This document shows, one piece after another, positions 11,739-20,733 of a stretch of 64,000 nt of DNA. The DNA is from Meandrina meandrites (lineage: Eukaryota; Cnidaria; Anthozoa; Scleractinia; Meandrinidae). The stretch lies in assembly GCA_963693305.1 (NCBI GenBank), contig OY855906.1, positions 11,774,102 through 11,838,101 of the forward strand, written 5' to 3'. How positions within the stretch are numbered: the stretch's first letter is position 1; every line of letters starts with the position of its first letter. The position numbers were made by a program, and so were the translations under genes. The notes under the pieces were generated by a model. The model did no database searches, was not told the origin of the DNA, and saw only the letters and a list, made by a program, of their open reading frames with translations.

Positions 11739-12776
11739 TCATCTCGGAAGTGTGTCCAATAAAATATCTCTCTGAGTAGAGGAAAGCTCATCAGGAAAAC
11801 GAATGTCGTATTTGACAAGCAAGTCACCTCGTCTGGAGGGAGTTTTGGGCAAGGGGAGACCTTCTCCATGAATCCGCTCTGTCGAGTCCGGACTTACTAT
11901 GCGATTTAGTCGTAATTTTATTTTTCGTCCATCCAGCGTAGGAACTTTGATTTCTCCTCCAGCCAGAGCATCTCTCAAAGAAATCTTTGCAGTGTAAATC
12001 AGGTTATTGTTGGAGTCCCGTGTAAACTGAGTATGTGCTCTGTCTTTGACGATGAAGACAACATCTGCTGGGACCACTCCAGGCTTTCGATCGCCTTCCT
12101 TTGGAAACGTTATTTTTGTTCCTGCTTTCCATCCAGGTTTGACGTTCACTGTCAATATCTTCTCTTCGTTTCTGGAGAAACCACGCTCGTCTAGAACTTT
12201 CCGGGATATTTTCATTTTTTTCGTGGCACCACTCATGAGCTCGTCGAAGCTCACGAAAAGGTCTTTCTCGATTGGGGGATCCTGAACTTTTTGCTTCTTG
12301 GATTGTGGCGGCATGCCATCGTAATCGAACATGAAGTTTCCCATTCCGTTTGGTCTCGGGCTTGGCTTTCTACTTCTGCTGTCACTGAAGAAACTAAATC
12401 CCCCAAGACCGCCAATTATGTCCGCAAATTCGTCGTCGTCACCAAAAGCTCGAGCAAACGTGTCGCGAGCATTTCCACTCGTAAACACAAATGTTCTGAA
12501 GCCAGGTCCGCCACCAAAATTCATGTTTGTGCCGTCTGCTCCACTCGGCGGAACACCATGTAGTCCTTCTTCGCCGTACTTGTCGAAGATTTCTCTCTTT
12601 TCTTTGTCGCTGAGGACATCGTAAGCTTCGGAAATTTCTTTGAATTTCTCCTCTGCTCCGGCGCTTTTGTTCTTGTCCGGGTGCCATTTTAAGGCAAGCT
12701 TTCGGTAGGCCTTCTTAATCTCGTCGTCTTTTGCTGTTTTAGGGACGCCAAGGATCTTGTAGTAGTCTTTTCCCAT
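11739..12776 (-). CDS. DNAJB: Class II J-protein, DNAJB1/4/5-like (345 aa, intronless)
   Basis: A complete 345-residue class II J-protein in one exon. The J domain spans residues 4-70 with HPD at 32-34 and the [14 protein letters not shown] helix. A Gly/Phe-rich region (about 84-130) includes NFGGGPGF and [10 protein letters not shown]. The two C-terminal beta domains (about 170-340) carry [26 protein letters not shown] and GEGLPLPK. It activates Hsp70 ATPase and delivers clients in the cytosol or nucleus. The start at 12776 is the canonical MGKDYY start. A TATA-like TTATATATAA lies about 70 bp upstream, and heat-shock elements lie beyond it, shared with a divergent BAG gene. It lacks the intron found in the other two DNAJB genes here. 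Closest paralogue name cannot be fixed. Confidence 0.95.
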   Translation of the reverse strand: MGKDYYKILGVPKTAKDDEIKKAYRKLALKWHPDKNKSAGAEEKFKEISEAYDVLSDKEKREIFDKYGEEGLHGVPPSGADGTNMNFGGGPGFRTFVFTSGNARDTFARAFGDDDEFADIIGGLGGFSFFSDSRSRKPSPRPNGMGNFMFDYDGMPPQSKKQKVQDPPIEKDLFVSFDELMSGATKKMKISRKVLDERGFSRNEEKILTVNVKPGWKAGTKITFPKEGDRKPGVVPADVVFIVKDRAHTQFTRDSNNNLIYTAKISLRDALAGGEIKVPTLDGRKIKLRLNRIVSPDSTERIHGEGLPLPKTPSRRGDLLVKYDIRFPDELSSTQRDILLDTLPR

Positions 12777-13185
12777 AGCTTCGCTTAGAACTCAGCACTG
12801 TTCTATCTTAAAACTTCAATGAACTAAACTATCGACGAGAAGCGGTTATATATAAGTACACGGCAGGTGTCGGGAATGCTCTGGAAAAGTGTTCAAAACA
12901 AAGCGTTTTGGGGAGGGGAGGGTACTTTATGTCCGATAACTCTGCGCTCTTTTTCACCAAAAAAATAAAATCTCCACCCTAAATGCACTTTTTCTTGTTC
13001 CCTGCATACTCGTAATAAAATCAGTAGCACTATTTACGAATAATCTGCCCGTTTATAGCAAAACAACTTTAAGAACAAACGAACCTCTCTATTCTCCCCT
13101 GAGGAAAGTCAAGAAATTTCGGGGGTTTTCCCGAAGGTTCCAAACGTTTCTGGAAAAGTTCATTCAAAAATAGAAAATGACCGTT

Positions 13186-13213
13186 TTCTAGAGTTTTCTT
13201 GACGTTTCCAGAA
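13186..13213. promoter_or_regulatory. Six-unit contiguous heat-shock element
   Basis: Units at exact 5-bp steps read TTC, GAG, TTC, GAC, TTC, GAA. Four match the consensus exactly and two (GAG, GAC) differ at one base. The array ends 13 bp before the TATAAAAG box at 13227. Such an array could bind two HSF trimers cooperatively. Confidence 0.8.
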
Positions 13214-13226
13214 ATACTCGATTCGC

Positions 13227-13234
13227 TATAAAAG
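13227..13234 (+). promoter_or_regulatory. TATA box of the plus-strand BAG gene
   Basis: TATAAAAG lies 90 bp before the chosen start codon, consistent with transcription starting near 13255 and a 5' UTR of about 60 nt. It directly follows the heat-shock array. Confidence 0.7.
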
Positions 13235-13316
13235 AAAGTGCTTCGTCGTAGTGTCAGATAAAACGTTCACTGACGAACAAGAAGCAGGATCAAGTAAGAA
13301 GAGTGAGCTGTTGAAC

Positions 13317-14162
13317 ATGTGGTGTGACATTTTCGGAGATCCTTGTGCAAGTAGTTTTCTACGCGTTCGCCGAGGGACTGGAAATCCTTCTGTCGGTTTT
13401 GGTGGGTTTTACGGAGAAAAGCCTCGTTCCTTTTGGGAAGATCCCATTTATTTTCCATCTGACAAGCCAAGAAGAGTTTCCAACCGGAAAAAAGCACGGC
13501 GGATAGAAGATCGAGAATCAGACGATAATAAAAGTATCACCTCGCGACCCAAAGACAGGGAAAACCCCTCGACAAAACGGGACGACAAGAAACTGAAAGA
13601 AGACGAAAAACAAACATGTCCGTCACCGCCAAAGTTATCACAAGCCGCGATGGATGTCCCCATTCCTATAGAGATTCTGCCGAGTGGAGAAAATGTTTCG
13701 AGCGAAACCATCGAGGAGACTTCAAAAGTGGCGCCTTGCAAAGGAAGCCGAAGAAATGAAATTTGTGAGCAGCAGCTGACTGTGGAAACAGCGTGTACTG
13801 ATGAAGGTGCCTCACAAATGAATCCAACAGCCACTTATGCTGAAACTGAAGAAGAAAGTTCACAGGTGGTTCATGACACACAACGCGAAACGTCCGAAAC
13901 GCAACCTGCCGAAGAGCAGAAACTGAACGCTATCGAGACCGAATTAACAAAAGCCAAGGAACTGATCCCTCGAGTTGAAGCTTTCGAAGGTTCAAGGGAA
14001 GATAAAGAATACTTGTATTTGGAAGAACATTTAACTCGTTGTATTCTTAGTTTAGATTTAATCGAAACGAGTGGACAAGAAAAAGTAAAATCTGCTAGTA
14101 GAGCTGCCGTGAAAGAGATATTATCCATTGTAAACGATTTAGAAGCTAGAGTCCACGAGTAA
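13317..14162 (+). CDS. BAG-domain Hsp70 co-chaperone (281 aa, BAG3-like)
   Basis: Single-exon protein of 281 residues. The BAG domain occupies about residues 203-278. The segment EAFEGSREDKEYLYLEEHLT closely resembles the BAG3 helix 1-2 region, and RAAVKEILSIVNDLE the helix 3 contact with the Hsp70 ATPase domain. It is expected to act as a nucleotide-exchange factor for Hsp70. The first 200 residues are charged and low in complexity, with a Lys/Arg-rich stretch around 50-90 and a VPIPIEI motif near 114-120. That motif is like the IPV/IxI motifs by which BAG3 binds small heat-shock proteins, but this is only a resemblance. The first ATG is at 13317, after the predicted transcription start. Promoter: six-unit heat-shock array plus TATA box. 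ATTAAA at 14273-14278 may be its poly(A) signal. Confidence 0.85.
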   Translation: MWCDIFGDPCASSFLRVRRGTGNPSVGFGGFYGEKPRSFWEDPIYFPSDKPRRVSNRKKARRIEDRESDDNKSITSRPKDRENPSTKRDDKKLKEDEKQTCPSPPKLSQAAMDVPIPIEILPSGENVSSETIEETSKVAPCKGSRRNEICEQQLTVETACTDEGASQMNPTATYAETEEESSQVVHDTQRETSETQPAEEQKLNAIETELTKAKELIPRVEAFEGSREDKEYLYLEEHLTRCILSLDLIETSGQEKVKSASRAAVKEILSIVNDLEARVHE

Positions 14163-16196
14163 TTTTTTTTTAAAAAAAACGTTCTTTAAATTTCGTTATT
14201 ATTATAATTATTGTCAGTTTTATAATAGCAAACTTGATCAAGGTTGTACAGAAGTTTTTCTTGATCGTATGAATTAAATATATTTTATCAGACTATTTAA
14301 CAAAATAATTTTATGACTAATTTTCAGGGGCCTGGGAAACGATAAAAATCCTCGAGCCGGTCTTGAGTGGTTGTGAGTTGCAAACCAGAATTTGAAGTTT
14401 TGAAAAACATAATTTATGCAACAATAAAAATAGTCACGCAACGTCATTTGCCTTGTCACTCCTAATCTTCGACGACAAAACACAGTTGTTTCATTAGACG
14501 ATTGTATCGCGCTTGGAGTGAAATAAGAACGGCGAAAGCAGTGAGGGAGTTTCAACCGATTTTTCAGTTTCTGAACTAAAAAAAGTGGATTTTCAGGTTT
14601 CAGCTGTGAAATCTCAGTGGAAGGCAGTAGTGGCCTTGTTATTTAATATCAGCTTTATTGTTTTAAAATATCCTGTTGCCTTTTCTTGGAATAAATCCCG
14701 AATACTGATCAGGTTTGGTCCCGCGCTGATTTCCTTGAAAAGTTCGCTACTTTTCCAAGAAACGAGTTAGCGTGACATCGCGTGTTAAATGCCTGCATCA
14801 CGCACGTGCCGACCTCAAAGCAGAATTCCTGTCCGGAAATTGAAACTTGTAAAATCTATAAACACTGATGATATTCTTTGTCCCCTGTGACTTCACCGTG
14901 ATCCAATACTTTCTGTCGCTAAAACAGGACTGAAAGGCAACAGAGCCCGACATTAGATCAGTCTTTAAAATTATTGCATGTATACCGTGACTGTCGCAAA
15001 GTTTTGTGTTTCTCGCAGTGTGTGTTGATTAACAAGAAATTCAAAGACAGTGGTGTTGTGTTTTTAAAAAAAGAGGAACTAAAATATTAACTTCCTTTGA
15101 GGCTTAATTATCAATATTGAAAAACTACTGCAGTTGAATAAATCATCTATAAAGCTATCCAAGCATAGTCAAGTGAACCGTATTTGGCCTTTTGTTTTGC
15201 ATGAAAGAAAAGGTATCCTTATACGGTTAAGGTTTTTGAAAAAAAATTCTCGAACAGGAAACTGTACTAAACGACTTCCTGCCCTCAAAAACAAATCGCG
15301 CGCGCAGATAACGTCTGAACGCATACATAAATCTCTCTGTACCGATATGCTATCACAAGCCAACATCCGCTTTTTCAGTTCGCATAAAACACACTTCTTT
15401 CGTTGTGGTTAAAAAGGAAAATCTATCGTTTTCCAAACAACGGGAAATCGTTTGCGAATTTTTTTTTTTTTTTTTTGGTGCGAGTTTTTCAATCTCGTTA
15501 GTGAACTCGGCCCACTTACTGTAATTAGCTGATTTCTTTTATTCACCAAGAACCGCGATTTAATATAACTGGACGTGGGTTTTATTTTTTACAAATATTT
15601 CGGTGTAAAATAAAACCAGTGGCAATCACAAAATATTTAATTTATGTTACCTTGGGTAGAAAACAACCTGTTCGTGTTTGATTTTTCATTTTTTTTTTTT
15701 TTTTTTTACTGCCTGTAAACTCTTGCGATATTTCTGGCTAGCTGGCTTCAGCAAATTTTCACTCACTTATATTCCCACAGCAATTTCTATTTTTATTGAT
15801 TTGCTGTATTTTCAATTCGCACAAATGATATTTTTCGTGATTTTTACATCTCTTGCAAAGTGCCTTACGTGGATTATTATGCAAATTTACATTTTCAATA
15901 AACCTCTCTTCTTCCGCGCCCTGCTCCATTTTGTACTTACAATATGCGGAGCAATTTCTAATCGGCTGAACTTTCCAGTATTTGGAACAATAACCGAAAA
16001 ATAATGTCTTTGTGGTACGTAACAACCTCTAGTTACTGTGTTTATAATGTTCCTTCTGCTTTCCAATTTCCTCTGGTCAGCTATGATGACGAAACTATGT
16101 TAGGATTGAGGAAGTCTTAAGCATAATTGTTGACAGACTCCACTAATATTATATATGTAAAATATTTCACACGTATCAACACAAAATCGACTATCG
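14163..16196. other. Intergenic region without a gene
   Basis: Two kilobases between the BAG gene and the coiled-coil gene, transcribed toward each other. I see only AT-rich sequence, T-runs at about 15459-15476 and 15690-15707, and short spurious open frames. The 3' UTRs of both flanking genes probably lie here. Confidence 0.5.
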
Positions 16197-17054
16197 CTAG
16201 CAAGAATCGGTCGTATCAGGGGTATCTCGCGTCAAAACTCCTCTGCGGTGAAGTTCCCGTTTTCGTCTCGAGTCTTGTTGTTGTATGCCAGAGTCTACAA
16301 TGGGATAAACGACTTGCAAATGAGGCGCCGGCACTGGTAACGCAACACGCGCTTGATCGCTAACATTTCCAGGAAAGTTTGGCAATCCTGCTTGCGAATA
16401 AGTCGGTAGATTAAGCAGTCTTTCGTCGTTTCTCTCTCGCCTCAGTGCCATTTCTTTTCCCTTCCTCTCTCGCTCAAATGCGTTCTTATATAAGTCCACT
16501 TCGCGCGTGAGTGTCGATATGAGTTCTTGGCAATCAGTGATTTGATCAGTTAAAGCGGAAACTTTACTCTCCGCTTTTTCCTTATCTCTCCTCTCTTTCT
16601 GGAAGTCATTTTCGTAAATATTTAGCTGCTCGACGTATAGTTCCAAGTCTGAGCAAGAATCGTCCTTTCCAAGCGCTTCCGCTAGCCGTAAAATCTCCGA
16701 CTCTAACACTGTTTTGTGATCCTCTAGCGAAATTATTTGAGCGCGAGATTCGCGCAAACTATTTTCAAGAGCTTCGATTTTCGCTGCTAGGTCTTCCGCT
16801 CTGCTTTCTTCGCTCGCACTAACGAGGGAATTAGCATTAGAGCTAGCGGCCGATTCGTTCCCTGCTGTCTCGGTTTCCCGTAGTCTCCTTTTCAAATCAT
16901 AACATTCTTCTTTCAACTTCCTTGACAACTTGCGCTCGTTCTCTAGCTCCGCATTTAGTCGCCGTTTATCCTTGAGAAGCGACAGTACATATGCGTTTGT
17001 CCTCTCTAATTCCCGTTCGACACCGTTTCCTTTCGCATCTCTGTAGTGTTCCAT
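16197..17054 (-). CDS. Coiled-coil protein of unknown function (285 aa)
   Basis: Single-exon open frame of 285 residues with ATG at 17054. Residues about 8-65 and 85-215 are dense in Glu, Lys, Arg and Leu with heptad-like spacing (for example ERELERTNAYVLSLLKDKRR and KIEALENSLRESRAQI), which predicts two coiled-coil blocks. A Ser/Ala-rich linker (about 66-80) separates them. The C-terminal 65 residues are Pro/Arg-rich and not coiled. There is no signal peptide or membrane segment. I do not recognise a family. The frame is uninterrupted and compositionally coherent, and antisense frames are short, so I take it as real. It lies next to the co-chaperone cluster, but I see no clear heat-shock element upstream; instead there is a GTCACGTGAC E-box. 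Confidence 0.7.
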   Translation of the reverse strand: MEHYRDAKGNGVERELERTNAYVLSLLKDKRRLNAELENERKLSRKLKEECYDLKRRLRETETAGNESAASSNANSLVSASEESRAEDLAAKIEALENSLRESRAQIISLEDHKTVLESEILRLAEALGKDDSCSDLELYVEQLNIYENDFQKERRDKEKAESKVSALTDQITDCQELISTLTREVDLYKNAFERERKGKEMALRRERNDERLLNLPTYSQAGLPNFPGNVSDQARVALPVPAPHLQVVYPIVDSGIQQQDSRRKRELHRRGVLTRDTPDTTDSC

Positions 17055-17198
17055 TGAAGTTGTATGTCTTTCCTTAATTTTCTTTACGACCTCATCATCC
17101 TCGCTGCGCGCTCGCCTTGGCTCGCTATATCCTGACAGTTCCTCGCATAATGATGACTTTTATACTACACTGCGGAAGTTATAGCAATTACAACACAA

Positions 17199-17208
17199 GT
17201 CACGTGAC
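17199..17208. promoter_or_regulatory. Palindromic E-box GTCACGTGAC (CLEAR/USF-type)
   Basis: A perfect 10-bp palindrome about 145 bp upstream of the coiled-coil gene start. GTCACGTGAC is the consensus for bHLH-zip factors such as USF and TFEB/MITF in vertebrates. Its use here is inferred from sequence and position only. Confidence 0.5.
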
Positions 17209-18514
17209 CATTGCGGATGACCAACAGAACGGCGAGCGGGTGAAATAAATTTTCTGAGAAGTCGGGCTTTCCAAAATGTTATCATATGTATTCCCTACTC
17301 AGTTTTCAAATTTCTCTTTCCTAAAGCAGAGCTGGTATAAATTTCGCTGGCCTTTAGCAATCAATAACCGCAGCTGCGGTCACGCTAAGCTGCTCTGAAA
17401 ATCGTGAAAGCTACCACTGAAGCAACGGGAAGACCTGACAAAGACTTCCTGTGCTGGATGATTGGAAAATTCATTTTAATATTGAGCGAAAATCCAAAAT
17501 ATCACCTCAGAAACGGATTAAGTAAGAAGAAATGTCTGGAAAAAGGCTCTATGTATTTGTTAATAAATTAAAAAACTGGTAAAATATATTTTCTTAACGC
17601 CCACAGTTCATGGTGGTTTTAAATTTTGCCAGGACACCTTAAATTAACGTTCAATTCGCATTGAAGGACGTGGGGGCCTTTAAATGAAACTAAGAAGAAA
17701 ACCTATTTAATGGGCAAAACGAAATAACTGTAATAGTATTAATTTAAGAGCCTGGGTGCTCAGCGCTTCAGTGTAGTACTGAATTTCTAAAAATAAAATG
17801 CCATTTCTTCGGGAATTTTTTTTCCTTTTTTGAAATCCCGTAAATGATTACACAATAATTGCAGACAAATAATTGTCCAGAATTTGTTAAACCTTCCCTT
17901 GTCGCTGTGTATATTTTAAACTCTTTCTTAATCAGTACAGCTGGCGGAATAAGGAACTTGTAGCTAAAGGAATATGGAACACACAGCCAACAGCGGTGAT
18001 AGGGAAGTTGGAAATGAGAGATTGCACGAAAGTTAGCGTGGGTAGGTAGGTCATCGACAAAAGCGGTTTTGGTTTTTACCTTCAGCGACCTTCGTTTTCA
18101 AATCCATATTATACATATTGAAACCAAAAATTCTATTTGTTTGCGATGAGGTGGATTCGAACAAATTTCAGCCGAAATTTAAATTTGTTTCCATATGCAA
18201 GCTGGTATTGTGTATTTTATGACGTGACGTAGTCGATCGTACAGTAGTCACGTTTCGCGGATTTCCCCACCATCCAAACTACATTTTCAGTTTGAAACGT
18301 ACATCCGTTAAACAAGCGTAGGCAGCGTGTTTTGCAAAAGATGTAACGTTTCAGTACATCACAGTTTCTAAGAGGACGAACAAGCCGCAAATATGTACTG
18401 TACCGTATATAATTCCAGAGACCGGAAACGGCTCCAAAAATAATAAAAACTTCTGTTGCCCAGTGTAAGGGATATGCGAACGAGGCGTGCGAGGTCAGAC
18501 CGGCATTAAAATAA

Positions 18515-19667
18515 GAATTCATATTTCTGGCGCAATAGCACTGGCAAATGCTCTGGTCTTGATCCACTTACCATATATAGCTAAAAACGGTGAAATATTA
18601 TTTTCCTTGATTGAAAATATATATGGCAAATATTGGAAAATATTGGAAGAAATCTGCGCATTTTCTGGAGCCTGAATAGCTAATGTGGCTTCGATCTGCA
18701 CTCAGGACCTAGCGTTCATTTTGTTTTCTTTTATTTTTTTTAAGTAAAATAGAGGATGATGAATTTATAGTAACAATTATTTATCAATTATTATTATTGT
18801 GCAAAGAGTCTTCCCCCAGGACTGATTGCCGGAATAAACACGTTGTTGTTTAGATGTCAACAGATTTCACAGTGCGCAAGACCAGAACACGATTTTGGAT
18901 GCATATGAAAAGAGAAGGATTTGGGAGCGAATAACTCGGTGGGAAATGTTTCTGCACAAAGCTGTTGCAATTCTTAACGGGTTTTCATGGACTTTGGACC
19001 GGATTTAGCAGTGCTTGTTTTTATCGAATTTAATTTAACGCTTCTGCTGAGACGAGGTCACTGACACAGAATTAAACAAAGCAAAAAAAAAATAAAACAT
19101 TTGAATAAAAATTCATGCTTTTGGCGCAAATATGATGGCAGTCACAAGTGCTCTGTCTTAAATCCATTCACTATATATGTAGCTAGAAGCGATAAAAATA
19201 TTCTCTGATTTTAATGAATATAAATCCAATAACGGTATTTGTAAGAAATTTGGATGTTTGACTTTGAAGCTTTTTAGGCTAAATATGGCTTCTATAGCTA
19301 GCGTCTATTTCATTTTCAAATAAACGTTAAGACTCTTAAATTAAAGAGAATTGATGACTTGCAGCAGCAATTGTAATTGATTATTATTTTCGCAATAACA
19401 TATGTGAACCCTCCCCCAGCGCCACCCCCACCCCTCCCCCGCTACCAGGGGTGACGCTGACAAACAAGTTGTTGCACGTTGTCCAGGTGAATGTCGGCCA
19501 ATTTTGCAGTGCGGAAGAGCAGATCATGCTTTTTAGTTAAAAATAACTAGGTATGTATATAAAAGGAAAGACTTAAAAGAGGGGCAACACGGTGCAAGTT
19601 TTGTTAAGCTTCAAAGCTTTAAGTTTTTGTTAAGGAAGTGGTTTGAACCTTGAACCGGATTTAGCTG
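18515..19667. repeat. Diverged tandem duplication of about 0.5 kb units
   Basis: Unit 1 (about 18515-19012) and unit 2 (about 19108-19667) share a collinear series of blocks: a TGGCGCAA block, a TGCTCTGTCTT-like block followed by ATCCA and CTATATATG, TATGGCTTC/TGTGGCTTC, a TTATTATT stretch, CACAGTGCGCAAGACCAGA versus GCAGTGCGGAAGAGCAGA, and a final ACCGGATTTAGC. Identity is patchy, so the duplication is old. Neither unit has a long open frame. Confidence 0.6.
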
Positions 19668-20411
19668 AGGTGCGTCCTGTTAAGTCAAACTAGATGGCAT
19701 TTTAATCTCAGCACAGGTGTTTATAAATGGCTTGGCAAGTGACATAAAAAAAGGTAACAAGAAGTAACGAAGAAAATAGTGAACGCTTAGTTCATTCCTT
19801 ATCAGTATTCAACAAGATATTTAGATTAGGCTCTCGGATACAAATACTTGAATAAAACAATGGCTAATTAACATCAGTGGTAGTGGTTCTGCAATACACA
19901 AGTCCCATTATTTTGCGTCAAAACATTTTGAGACAATTCTCATATCATAGCATTTGACCTTTCTAAGTATGGCACATTAACTGGAGTAAAAACACAACAC
20001 GAGCCCAATATTCTCATGTATATATTGGAACTTGAATATTGAACTAGTACGTTGGTCACGATTTAATAATCAATTGCCTGTGATGCGTCGTTTTTTTCAT
20101 ATTTCGTTCCATTTGAGCGCCATTATAATTTTCTATAATTTTTATACAAAGTCAAGGATTTATTTCGATTTATGCTATCAGATAACACAATTCTTTTCCA
20201 GCCCAGTCAAGTTATATAATAAGCCCCCTTGATTGGTTACCGTTTACTTCCTTATGGGATAATAATTTTATCGTGAGAGGATCTTATGTAAACCATTATT
20301 TTTTTGTGACTCACAGCGAACAGCTCATTGCAAAAGCGTTCAAGCTTCCTTGATCGGTCCGTTCAGCCGTCATTCCTTCAATTCCAGAACGTACCCTGGC
20401 AATGGTAAGGC

Positions 20412-20665
20412 TTAAAGGGGCAGTATCACGAGACAGCTTCCAAGTTTTTGTGTAAACTATCCAAGAATGATAAAGGTGCACTCACTGATCAACAAAATAA
20501 CCTTAAAACGACAAAAAGGAATAAACTCACTCTGTGAACAAACCATAATCAATACTTTTTTTTAGCAATTTCCCTCCCAGTAACACTGTGAAAGTTGAAA
20601 ACATCGGCCCGATGTTTCATTGGATTTTCAAATAGCACTAAATCTTGGTGAGACTGCCCCTTTAA
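20412..20665. mobile_element. TTAA-flanked MITE with AAAGGGGCAGT ends
   Basis: The left end TTAAAGGGGCAGTATCAC is mirrored by GTGAGACTGCCCCTTTAA at the right end. TTAA at both borders fits the target site of piggyBac or Kolobok elements. Interior non-coding, 254 bp. Confidence 0.75.
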
Positions 20666-20681
20666 AATACCGCGAAACGAA

Positions 20682-20733
20682 GCCTGCAAATACAGCCGCC
20701 GCTCAACGCTCCCGGCCGGCTGTATTCGCAGGC
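20682..20733. repeat. GC-rich hairpin
   Basis: GCCTGCAAATACAGCCG and CGGCTGTATTCGCAGGC are inverted arms of 17 bp with one mismatch and an 18-bp loop, just right of the TTAA element. It may be the end of a second element; its family is not recognised. Confidence 0.6.

Larger units (their letters stand above)
12777..13316. promoter_or_regulatory. Bidirectional heat-shock promoter between DNAJB and BAG
   Basis: This 540-bp region separates two divergent co-chaperone start codons. Seen in order: TATA-like TTATATATAA at 12846-12855 for the minus DNAJB gene; a three-unit heat-shock element with one mismatch at 12874-12886 (GAAtgCTCtgGAA), about 19 bp from that TATA; a three-unit site with one mismatch at 13108-13120 (GTCaaGAAatTTC); two-unit sites at 13133-13140 and 13148-13155; a six-unit array at 13186-13213; and TATAAAAG at 13227-13234 for the plus BAG gene. 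This is the architecture of strongly heat-inducible metazoan promoters; induction itself is inference. Confidence 0.8.

Noticed and set aside
12046..12687. Antisense and shifted frames within the DNAJB gene
   Set aside because: They are shadows of the 345-codon minus-strand frame.
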